Shown: one piece after another, positions 40,837-49,508 of the stretch
Layout of the letters: every line of letters starts with the position of its first letter
Numbering within the stretch: the first letter of the stretch is position 1
Origin: an uncultured Granulosicoccaceae bacterium
GTDB taxonomy: Bacteria; Pseudomonadota; Gammaproteobacteria; Granulosicoccales; Granulosicoccaceae
Direction of reading: 5' to 3'
Assembly (NCBI GenBank): GCA_938003855.1
Contig: CALKXD010000098.1
Location: forward strand, 16,975 to 80,974
Length of the DNA: 64,000 nt
The notes under the pieces: model-generated
What the model was told of the DNA's origin: nothing
Seen by the model: the letters and a program-made list of their open reading frames with translations, nothing else
The model's database searches: none
Made by a program: the position numbers and the translations under genes

Positions 40837-42435
40837 ATGAACAGCTACTCCAGTCATATTTCGCAAAGCGCAGAAACCATTAGCAAGCATGGCAATCAAT
40901 GGCGTGCCATCGACGCCGAGTATGTGGCACGTATGCGCTTGCAAAATCGTTTTGCCACCGGTCTGGATATCGCCAAACATACAGCCACAATCATGCGTGA
41001 AGACATGGCAGCCTACGATGCAGATCATGCGAAGTACACCCAGTCACTCGGTGTCTGGCACGGCTTCATTGCGCAGCAGAAAATGATTTCCGTCAAAAAG
41101 CATTTCGACACTCCGCGCGGCCGTTACTTGTATTTATCCGGCTGGATGATCGCCGCACTGCGATCCGAGTTTGGCCCCTTACCAGATCAATCCATGCACG
41201 AAAAAACCTCTGTGCCGGCGCTGATCGAAGAACTCTATACCTTCCTGAAGCAAGCCGACGCCAGAGAATTGCAGCACCTTTTTACCGACCTTGATAAAGC
41301 GCGAGCCACAGGCGACGAACTTGCTGCCAAAGCGACCACTGACAAGATTGATAATTTCGAATCTCATGTGGTACCAATCATCGCCGACATCGATGCCGGG
41401 TTTGGCAACGAAGAAGCCACCTACCTGCTTGCAAAGAAATTGATCGCTGCCGGCGCTTGCTGCCTGCAAATCGAGAATCAAGTCTCTGACGCCAAGCAAT
41501 GCGGTCATCAGGATGGCAAAGTCACCGTCCCTCACGAAGATTTTCTAGCCAAGATCAACGCCCTGCGCTACGCGTTTCTGGAGATGGGTGTCGACAATGG
41601 TGTGATCGTCGCACGTACCGATTCACTGGGTGCCGGGTTAACCCAGAAGATTCCGGTATCGCAGTCACCCGGCGATCTGGCAGACCAGTACAATGCTTTC
41701 ATTGCCGGCGAAGAAGTTACCTCTGCGGATCAGCTTGGTTCAGGCGACATTGTCATCCAGCGCGAAGGCAAAATGATCAAAACATCCCGCCTGCCAAACG
41801 GCTTGATTCAATTCAAACCCGATACCGGTGAAGACCGTGTCGTGCTGGATTGTGTGACTGCTTTGCAAAACGGTGCTGATTTGCTCTGGATCGAAACTGA
41901 AAAGCCGCACGTCGGTCAGATTGCCGCCATGGTCGACCGTGTTAAAGCGATCGTCCCTGACGCCAAGCTGGTCTATAACAACAGTCCGTCGTTCAACTGG
42001 ACGCTCAACTTTCGTCAACAGGTGTTCGACGCGTGGCAGGAAGCCGGAAAAGACACTTCGGACTACAATCGCGATGATTTAATGAGCGTTGACTACGACC
42101 ACTCTGCACTGTCCATCGAAGCCGATGAGAAAATCCGTGCTTTCCAGGCTGACGCGTCAGCAAAAGCGGGCGTCTTCCATCACCTGATCACCCTGCCGAC
42201 ATACCATACCGCTGCTCTGTCTACTGACAGCTTGTCGAAAAACTACTTCGGTGAACAAGGCATGCTGGCCTATGTGCTCGATGTGCAGCGCAAAGAAATT
42301 CGTGATGGCCTGGCGTGTGTGAAGCATCAGGATATGGCGGGTTCCAACATCGGTGATGATCACAAAGAGTACTTCAGTGGCGCTCAGGCACTGAAAGCTT
42401 CCGGTGAAGACAACACCATGAATCAGTTCGGTTAA
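40837..42435 (+). CDS. aceA: Isocitrate lyase (about 530 aa class)
   Basis: 'VVPIIADIDAGFGNEEATYLLAKKLIAAGACCLQIENQVSDAKQCGHQDGKVTVPHEDFLAKINALRYAF'. Confidence 0.95.
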   Translation: MNSYSSHISQSAETISKHGNQWRAIDAEYVARMRLQNRFATGLDIAKHTATIMREDMAAYDADHAKYTQSLGVWHGFIAQQKMISVKKHFDTPRGRYLYLSGWMIAALRSEFGPLPDQSMHEKTSVPALIEELYTFLKQADARELQHLFTDLDKARATGDELAAKATTDKIDNFESHVVPIIADIDAGFGNEEATYLLAKKLIAAGACCLQIENQVSDAKQCGHQDGKVTVPHEDFLAKINALRYAFLEMGVDNGVIVARTDSLGAGLTQKIPVSQSPGDLADQYNAFIAGEEVTSADQLGSGDIVIQREGKMIKTSRLPNGLIQFKPDTGEDRVVLDCVTALQNGADLLWIETEKPHVGQIAAMVDRVKAIVPDAKLVYNNSPSFNWTLNFRQQVFDAWQEAGKDTSDYNRDDLMSVDYDHSALSIEADEKIRAFQADASAKAGVFHHLITLPTYHTAALSTDSLSKNYFGEQGMLAYVLDVQRKEIRDGLACVKHQDMAGSNIGDDHKEYFSGAQALKASGEDNTMNQFG

Positions 42436-42478
42436 AAACACGGACTATCGCCTGCATTATTAGCCGCATTCAGGCAAT

Positions 42479-42510
42479 GGTATGCGGGGCGGATCTACGC
42501 CCTGCATACC
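42479..42510. terminator. Strong hairpin downstream of aceA
   Basis: GGTATGCgGGGCG-GATCTA-CGCCCtGCATACC: 12 of 13 bp pair; no U-tract. Confidence 0.5.
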
Positions 42511-42600
42511 AACAGGACTTCCCCTTACAACACGGCCCTTCAGGGCTGGCACAACAATAAAAGCGATCTGATGTGGCTGCGAATGTTAAGGGGTGATCGA

Positions 42601-44028
42601 TCATTCTGACTGGTCAGACACCTGCTGGAAGCCGCCCTGTTTTTCGAACAACGTCATTTTGTTGATCAACCTGACCGCCAGCAATAACGCCGCAACCGAT
42701 AGCCCGATAATCAGACCCCACCAGAGCCCTGCCGCCCCGTATCCCCAATGGTGCGCACTGAAATACCCAAGTAGAAACGCTATACCCCAATACGAAAACG
42801 CATTGATCAGCATAGGCACCCGCACGTCCTGCAGGCCGCGCAAGATGCCAATCAGTGCCACTTGTGCACCATCCGACAACTGAAACAACGCAGCCAATAC
42901 CAGCAATTGCGCCGCAATAGATATCAGCTGTGCATCATCGGTATAGAGAGATATTAGCGGATAACGCAGCAGCAACAGAGCTGACACTGTCAGCATTGCC
43001 ATGATTAGTGTAATAATCAGGCCACTGCAAATTCTGAGCTTGGCAGCCGGTAATGACTGACGACCATAGACACGCCCGAGGCGGGCGGTCACCGCAAACG
43101 ACAGGCCGAGCGGCAACATAAAGCAAATACTGGTGACACCGATAGCGATGTAATGTGCTGCCGCTTCCAACGTACCGATCATGCCCATTTGCATGGCAGT
43201 CGCAAAAAACAAACCCGCCTCGAACAGCAGCGTAAAGTAGATCGGAATCGACAGCACCAGCATCGGCTGTATATCGCGCCAACGCGGCCACTCGAACGTA
43301 GACAGAAGATTAAACCGCGCAAAGCGATCTCGACGCAGATACAACAACAGCGCGATCGCCATTGATATCATCACCGCTGACGTCGCCATGCCGATGCCGA
43401 ACAAACCCAGTTTCGGAAAACCGAACCAGCCCAGACCAAAGGCCAGATCAGCAAATATATTGATAGCCAGCCCCAGTATCTGCACAAACAGCACCGGGCG
43501 GGTAAACCCGGTGGCTTCACACACATTGCGGCAGGCCATGACGACGGCAAATGCCGGTAAACTCCACGAAGCGGATATAAGATACTGGCGAATAAACGGC
43601 ACCAGTTCGGCCTGCAGTGACAAATAGGGCAGCAAGGCCGCAATCAACAACGCGGTGGCCGTTGCAATACACCCGGTAATTACCCCGAGCCACAGACCCT
43701 GCCGAAACACAGAACCGACAATCACCCGCCGACGCTGGCCGATTAATTTCGACAACGTCGGCGACAGACCGGCCATCAGGCCGATGCACGACAAGGACGC
43801 AAAAAACCAGATACCCGCAGCAATACCGCCGGCGGCCAGCTCTACCTGACCAAGTTGACCGGCCACCAGGGCATCCGCCAAACCGTTGCCCACCTGCAGC
43901 AACTGGGCACCAATCAACGGCAACGCAATCACCAGCGTGCGTTTGATGTCGAGTAAAACACGACGGCGGGTCGCATCGCTATAAAATGACAGAGTGTTCA
44001 AAGTAATACGTGCACTGCAGTTATCCAC
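42601..44028 (-). CDS. MATE family efflux transporter (NorM-like)
   Basis: 475 aa, 12-TM; 'ALPLIGAQLLQVGNGLADALVAGQLGQVELAAGGIA' MATE N-terminus. Confidence 0.9.
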   Translation of the reverse strand: MDNCSARITLNTLSFYSDATRRRVLLDIKRTLVIALPLIGAQLLQVGNGLADALVAGQLGQVELAAGGIAAGIWFFASLSCIGLMAGLSPTLSKLIGQRRRVIVGSVFRQGLWLGVITGCIATATALLIAALLPYLSLQAELVPFIRQYLISASWSLPAFAVVMACRNVCEATGFTRPVLFVQILGLAINIFADLAFGLGWFGFPKLGLFGIGMATSAVMISMAIALLLYLRRDRFARFNLLSTFEWPRWRDIQPMLVLSIPIYFTLLFEAGLFFATAMQMGMIGTLEAAAHYIAIGVTSICFMLPLGLSFAVTARLGRVYGRQSLPAAKLRICSGLIITLIMAMLTVSALLLLRYPLISLYTDDAQLISIAAQLLVLAALFQLSDGAQVALIGILRGLQDVRVPMLINAFSYWGIAFLLGYFSAHHWGYGAAGLWWGLIIGLSVAALLLAVRLINKMTLFEKQGGFQQVSDQSE

Positions 44029-44316
44029 AATGGATTGGAAAAAACAAAGTCACCGGGCTGGATGCCGCAGTATGCGCAGCGGTGCTCTGGAAAACGATGG
44101 ATCAGTGCGCCAGGGCACGCCGAAAACTATCATACATTAATTGCATTGTGACAAGCCCCGGAACAATGCCACCACGCGCGACCATTAGATAAACGGTTAC
44201 CGCTAAATGCATCCACGCTGATACGCGAAGACACAACCGTTAATGATCACGGCGGTATCGCAAAAATAATTTCCCGGTTACGGAACTGACATCGACATTA
44301 ACGCAACAACAAACCG

Positions 44317-44961
44317 CTACAACTCGTGAGGCATGGTATTTTGCAGCGATGCGCGCGTCGAAATCTTGTTGTGCCATTCGGCAAGTGCGGGGCATTGATC
44401 GCGCCAGGCCTCGTCTGCATAGCGAAAGTCGAGGTAATCGAGCGCAATAGCAACGGACAACGTCCCGATATCCACCGTATCACCGTAGCCAGCGCACCCG
44501 GATTCCAGTGCCACCAACGCTCTGCGAAACTTATTTTTCTGCGCGTCAGACCAGTCATTCCAGCGCTTTTCTTCAGGGCGAACAAATCCCTCGTAGCGCG
44601 CCAGTATGGCCGCATCACAGATGCCATCCGCACAGGCTTGACGCTGCAATGCCAACCATCGCGACTGTCCGTCGACGAGAAACAAGCCGCCGGCACCTTG
44701 AGTATCAAGGTATTCGCAAATCACACGCGAATCGTACAGCGATGTACCATCATCCAGTACCAGTGCGGGAATTTTACCCAGAGGGTTGTCAGCATTCAGG
44801 TCATCACTCGGGTTTACCGGTGTCAGGCCAATTCCCACACAATTGATTTTTTCAGCCATTGCGCACTCGTGTGCAACCACCATCACCTTACGTGCATAAG
44901 GAGAAGCCGGGTTAAAAAAAAGTTTAATGGGGGATCCTGAGGCTGTCGCTGTAGACCGCAC
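44317..44961 (-). CDS. Glutathione S-transferase
   Basis: 'LFFNPASPYARKVMVVAHE...NPLGKIPALVLDDGTSLYDSRVICEYLD'. Confidence 0.9.
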   Translation of the reverse strand: MRSTATASGSPIKLFFNPASPYARKVMVVAHECAMAEKINCVGIGLTPVNPSDDLNADNPLGKIPALVLDDGTSLYDSRVICEYLDTQGAGGLFLVDGQSRWLALQRQACADGICDAAILARYEGFVRPEEKRWNDWSDAQKNKFRRALVALESGCAGYGDTVDIGTLSVAIALDYLDFRYADEAWRDQCPALAEWHNKISTRASLQNTMPHEL

Positions 44962-45113
44962 AGTATGGCTCGAAACGCACAGCGGGTCTATGCGTCGCGG
45001 ACCGGCACGACAACCACATTCCCGCCACCGCTATGCAGACTTGCCGGTCACCTGTTTATGACGTGGACAGACCACAGGTCGATACCGCTCAGTAACACTG
45101 TCTGCCGATTGTA

Positions 45114-47027
45114 TTATGAGCGCATCGCCTGCGCCCACAAAGAGGCCATGCGGGTGTAGTTTTCAGCCACAGTCTGCACTAATTGCGTGTCATTGATATC
45201 ACCGGCCAGCCAGGCTCTGGCCGGCTTGCCGAAAATAGTCCGGCCCACCGCAAACCCTTTCACCAGTGGCATACCGCGAAAGGCCTTGAAGCCCTCGGCA
45301 AGGTCGGTGTCCGAAGCATCCAGCCCGAGAATCACTATGCCGTAGCAATAAGGTGTCGTGGTGTTGATTAGATTATGGACTTTGCCGGCCCATGAACTCG
45401 ACATGCACGGTAGTTTCCACCAGTCCGGCCTGATGCCAAGCTCAAACATACGACCGACGCTGTTATAGATTGATTCACCGACTTCGGTTTCTTCATCGGG
45501 CGGGATCACTTCAAGTAACAGCTCGTGCCCACTGTGGCAACAAGCGTCGTAGAGCTCGAGTAATTTGTACTCTTGCTGTGTTCGCAGTTCGAGGTTGTCA
45601 GCAGCGCTGTAATACACCAGGCATTTTACCTTGTGCTCCAGCGGCCAGCTCTTTAGCAGCGTACCGATGCTTTGTTGTCCTTCGAATTCCAGCGGACAGG
45701 ATTTCGGTAACTCAACCGGCCGTGCGATCCACAGATTGCTGCCTGTGGCTGCATTGAGAACGTCCTGACCGAAGATACCATCGCATAAAATTCCGCTTCG
45801 CCCCTGCAGCTGCTGCGATTCGACTACCTGCGTTGTAGCCTGAAACAACAGCGTTTTAAGTGCTGTGATGCGGTCGTGAGCAGCACCGCTGGCGTCCGCC
45901 ATCTCTGCAAACTGAATGCGATGATCAAACGCATGAATATTCAGTTCCGGCCACGCCTGCGACCTCACTGTGACACGATGCAGATAGTTTAGCTCCGTGT
46001 CTATATCCGGCCGCACTATTGACGCGCTATTGGCGAGAAAGTAGTCGAGTTCATCACGGGTTGGCATCGCCGGTGTGCAACCGTGGCGCGACACTACCAA
46101 AGCGCCACAGGCATTGGCGTAGCGAAGCGCCTGCTCATAGCCTTCGTCGTTTATCCAGCCACGTAGAAAGCCCGAAATAAACGCATCACCAGCGCCCAGC
46201 ACATTGAGTACACTGACAGTCACACCTTCGACTGTCACACCATCGTTGAGGTTGTCGGGGATATCACCGTCATAGACACTGGCACCAAATGGCCCACGCT
46301 TCAACACCAATACGGCGCCGCTGACTGCACGAATATTCCGCATCGCCTGAACCGTATCAGTGCTGCCGCCGGCAATATGTATTTCTTCTTCCGTACCGAC
46401 AATCAGATCGAAGTCGCCGAGAATTGACTGCAGATGCGTGGTAACCGTTTCACTGGCAATGAAGCGTGTTTCGCCATCGCCTTTAGAGGTGAGGCCCCAC
46501 AACACAGGTCGATAGTCGATATCAAGCACCCGCTTAACCCCGGCCTGCTTTGCCAGTGCCAGCGCATGCTTTGACGTGCGGTAGACGTGCTCGGTGGAGA
46601 AGTGTGTGCCGGTGATAAGCAGCGCACGACTGTCTGCAATCATCTCTGGATCGATGTCTGATTCATCGACCGCCATATCCGCACAGTTCTCGCGGTAGAA
46701 AATCAACGGGAAGGTATCCTGGTCTTTTATACCCAGTACCACCAGCGCGGTTAATCGATCAGGGTCAGTTATCACACAGCGCGTATCCACGCCTTCACGC
46801 TGCAACTGCTCTCTGATGAACTGGCCCATGTGCTCATCGCCGACGCGGGTAATAAGCGCCGTGCTCAAGCCCATACGAGACGAGCAGCAGGCAATGTTGG
46901 TAGACGAGCCACCAATGTATTTTGCAAAACTGCCGACGTCCTCCAGTCGACTGCCAATCTGCTCGGCGTAGAAGTCCACCCCGGCGCGGCCCAGACAAAC
47001 CAGGTCCAGTTTTTTTTCAGCACTCAT
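45114..47027 (-). CDS. iolC: 5-dehydro-2-deoxygluconokinase fused to C-terminal DUF2090 (aldolase-like) domain
   Basis: PfkB kinase 'LVCLGRAGVDFYAEQIGSRLEDVGSFAKYIGGSSTNIACC...VLGAGDAFISGFLRG' plus ~300 aa C-terminal domain. Confidence 0.9.
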   Translation of the reverse strand: MSAEKKLDLVCLGRAGVDFYAEQIGSRLEDVGSFAKYIGGSSTNIACCSSRMGLSTALITRVGDEHMGQFIREQLQREGVDTRCVITDPDRLTALVVLGIKDQDTFPLIFYRENCADMAVDESDIDPEMIADSRALLITGTHFSTEHVYRTSKHALALAKQAGVKRVLDIDYRPVLWGLTSKGDGETRFIASETVTTHLQSILGDFDLIVGTEEEIHIAGGSTDTVQAMRNIRAVSGAVLVLKRGPFGASVYDGDIPDNLNDGVTVEGVTVSVLNVLGAGDAFISGFLRGWINDEGYEQALRYANACGALVVSRHGCTPAMPTRDELDYFLANSASIVRPDIDTELNYLHRVTVRSQAWPELNIHAFDHRIQFAEMADASGAAHDRITALKTLLFQATTQVVESQQLQGRSGILCDGIFGQDVLNAATGSNLWIARPVELPKSCPLEFEGQQSIGTLLKSWPLEHKVKCLVYYSAADNLELRTQQEYKLLELYDACCHSGHELLLEVIPPDEETEVGESIYNSVGRMFELGIRPDWWKLPCMSSSWAGKVHNLINTTTPYCYGIVILGLDASDTDLAEGFKAFRGMPLVKGFAVGRTIFGKPARAWLAGDINDTQLVQTVAENYTRMASLWAQAMRS

Positions 47028-47066
47028 CAGAGGTTCCGGTATTTTTTAAGATCAGCTCAGTCATAT

Positions 47067-47080
47067 GGAATAATTATTCC
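47067..47080. promoter_or_regulatory. Candidate IolR operator GGAA-TAATTA-TTCC
   Basis: Perfect 14-bp palindrome in the iolC / rpiR-type divergent intergenic region. Confidence 0.7.
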
Positions 47081-47126
47081 GAAATTGACACATAAACCGG
47101 CATTATGCCCATAAACCCGCTTGTTT

Positions 47127-47140
47127 GGAATATATATTCC
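47127..47140. promoter_or_regulatory. Candidate IolR operator GGAA-TATATA-TTCC
   Basis: Second perfect 14-bp palindrome, exactly 60 bp from the first. Confidence 0.7.
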
Positions 47141-47180
47141 ACTGTAAACTTTAAATACTCACCGACCGTTCACCACTGCC

Positions 47181-48038
47181 ATGCCGCCATCCTCATTTGA
47201 TCAACTGCAAAAGCGTCTCAGTGACGAGTATCCGTTGTTGTCACGGCGCTTGAAGGAAGTCTGCGACTACGTCACTCAACACCCCCAGTCGGTCGCACTC
47301 GATACCGCGGCCGTGGTCGCCGACAAAGCCGGTGTACATGCCTCAACGCTGGTCCGCTTTGCCAACTACTTTGAATTCAGCGGCTTCAGCGGTATGCAAA
47401 AACTCTACAAGCAACATTTGCTCGACGCGCTGCAGGGCAACTACAACGATCGCATCGCCACGCTAAGTAAATCAACCGGGCAAGAGGGCGACATCACAGC
47501 AATGACACTGCTGGCTGAATTCGGCAGTGCTAATCAGGAATCCCTGGGGACCCTTAAAGAGCAGACAGATCCCACCACACTGACACAAGCAGTCGACTTG
47601 ATTGAGCGTGCCGCAGCAATTCATATCGGTGGTGTCAGGCGCGCTTTTCCGGTGACCATGTATTTTGCCTACACCCTCGCCCACCTGCGCCGCAACTGCC
47701 ACGCCATCAGTGGACTTGGTCTGATGCACGAAGATCAACTGGCCAATATCAGAGCGGGTGAGTTACTGATTGCCATTACCTTTGCACCCTATGCTGATTC
47801 CACTCAGGCAATGATTGAAACTGCACATAACAATGGCGCAGATATATTATTAATCAGTGATGATGCAAATTGCCCGGGGGCTGCACGGTCGACAATTGTT
47901 TTGCCGGTTGCCGATGCCGAAGTGCGCGGCTTTCGATCACTGACCTCTTCGATGTGTCTCGCCCAGGCACTGTGTATCGCCCTGGGTTATCGACAACCCG
48001 AAGCCCGTCCGCTGGACGATAACAGAACTCAACACTGA
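47181..48038 (+). CDS. iolR: MurR/RpiR-family regulator, IolR-like
   Basis: 285 aa; 'LSRRLKEVCDYVTQHPQSVALDTAAVVADKAGVHASTLVRFANYFEFSGFSGMQKLYK' HTH_6; SIS-like C-terminus; adjacent to GGAA-N6-TTCC sites. Confidence 0.85.
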   Translation: MPPSSFDQLQKRLSDEYPLLSRRLKEVCDYVTQHPQSVALDTAAVVADKAGVHASTLVRFANYFEFSGFSGMQKLYKQHLLDALQGNYNDRIATLSKSTGQEGDITAMTLLAEFGSANQESLGTLKEQTDPTTLTQAVDLIERAAAIHIGGVRRAFPVTMYFAYTLAHLRRNCHAISGLGLMHEDQLANIRAGELLIAITFAPYADSTQAMIETAHNNGADILLISDDANCPGAARSTIVLPVADAEVRGFRSLTSSMCLAQALCIALGYRQPEARPLDDNRTQH

Positions 48039-48315
48039 TGCAGATAGCACTTCACCATGCACGGGAAAATCAACCGGTCCCGGCCAGCACACCGGCTACA
48101 CCGATAACCCGGCTGAGCGTCGCAGACAGCGTCAGCCGTGCGGCTTTATCTGCAAGCGCCAGCAAGCGCCACATCTACCCTGGCAGAGCGAACTTATCTC
48201 ATCGGCATAGGGCTATTGCATTGCGAACACGCTCTGACACACAGGGCTGTGAGCTTGCCGGTAAGCAGACAAGCGCCACAAAACCGATCAACATTCACCA
48301 TAGCGAAAACTACCC

Positions 48316-49311
48316 ATGAAGCAATTTGCACTGATTGGCGCCGGCCGCATCGGCAAGGTACACGCCATTGCGATCAATGCCGTCGCCAATGCCAGAATCA
48401 AGACAGTCTGTGACGTGCACCAGCCGTCGGCATCAGCGCTGGCCGGACAGTACGGCGCAGACGTAGCAGATATCGACAGCGTATTTACCGATGATGAAAT
48501 CGACGCGGTATTGATTGCCAGTGCCACGGACACACATACGCCCCTGTTAAAACGTTGTGCCGAAGCCGGCAAACCGGTGTTTTGTGAGAAACCCCTGGAC
48601 TTGAGCCTGGCCACCGCCAGAGAGGCTGCCGCAGCAATTAATGCCTCTGGCATTGTGTGCGGGATGGGCTTCAACCGCCGCTTTGATCCACAATTCAGCC
48701 GCCTTAGAAAACGCGTTGCCGACGGCGATATCGGCGCCTTGGAGACACTGATAATTATCAGCCGGGATCCGGCACCACCCCCAATCGACTACATCAATGT
48801 ATCCGGCGGTCTGTTCCGTGACATGATGATTCACGACTTTGACATTGCTCGATGGGTACTGGATGAACCAATAGAAACAGTCTACGCGACCGGCAGCTGC
48901 CTGGTTGACGATGCCATCGGGAAGGCGGGTGATGTCGATACTGCAAGTGTTACGTTACGCACGGCCTCGGGGAAAATAGCCCTGATCAGCAACAGCCGAC
49001 GTGCCGTGTACGGATACGATCAGCGCATAGAGGCGTTTGGATCAAACGGTATGCTGCAGGCGATGAACAATACCGAAACCAACCTGTTGCACGCCAGCGC
49101 TAACGGTGTGGTCAGTGAGCCACCGTTGCATTTTTTCCTAGAGCGCTATGAAGACGCCTACCGGATAGAGCTGGAAGATTTTATCAGCGCGCTGCAAAAC
49201 GGTACTAAACCTCTGGCCGACCACAACGATGGGGTCGCCTCACTGCAACTGGCAGAGGCGGCTAATGCCTCGCTGCAAAGTGGTGCCGCCGTCAAGGTTA
49301 ACTCCTACTAA
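48316..49311 (+). CDS. iolG: myo-Inositol 2-dehydrogenase (Gfo/Idh/MocA)
   Basis: 'FALIGAGRIGKVHAIAINAVANARIKTVCDV', 'GKPVFCEKPLDLSLATAREAA', 'GFNRRFDPQFSRL'. Confidence 0.88.
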   Translation: MKQFALIGAGRIGKVHAIAINAVANARIKTVCDVHQPSASALAGQYGADVADIDSVFTDDEIDAVLIASATDTHTPLLKRCAEAGKPVFCEKPLDLSLATAREAAAAINASGIVCGMGFNRRFDPQFSRLRKRVADGDIGALETLIIISRDPAPPPIDYINVSGGLFRDMMIHDFDIARWVLDEPIETVYATGSCLVDDAIGKAGDVDTASVTLRTASGKIALISNSRRAVYGYDQRIEAFGSNGMLQAMNNTETNLLHASANGVVSEPPLHFFLERYEDAYRIELEDFISALQNGTKPLADHNDGVASLQLAEAANASLQSGAAVKVNSY

Positions 49312-49351
49312 CGGAATCATTCTGTAAGGCTGCATGGTAGCCACGGCTAGC

Positions 49352-49374
49352 GGCGGTGCATCAACTGCACCGCC
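49352..49374. terminator. Hairpin downstream of iolG
   Basis: GGCGGTGCA-TCAAC-TGCACCGCC perfect 9-bp stem. Confidence 0.5.
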
Positions 49375-49508
49375 TGCTGCTACTTTGTTCGGGAAGCCCG
49401 GTCCCGCCTGACAGCACAGCACAGCTCGGTGCTTGCAGAAAATTCAGTAGCAATGCGATACAGTAAGTGCATTGATGTTCGCACAAGACCACAGGTTATC
49501 CCCGATTC

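Noticed and set aside
44326-44940. 204-aa + strand ORF opposite the GST gene
   Set aside because: Antisense to a clear glutathione S-transferase gene.
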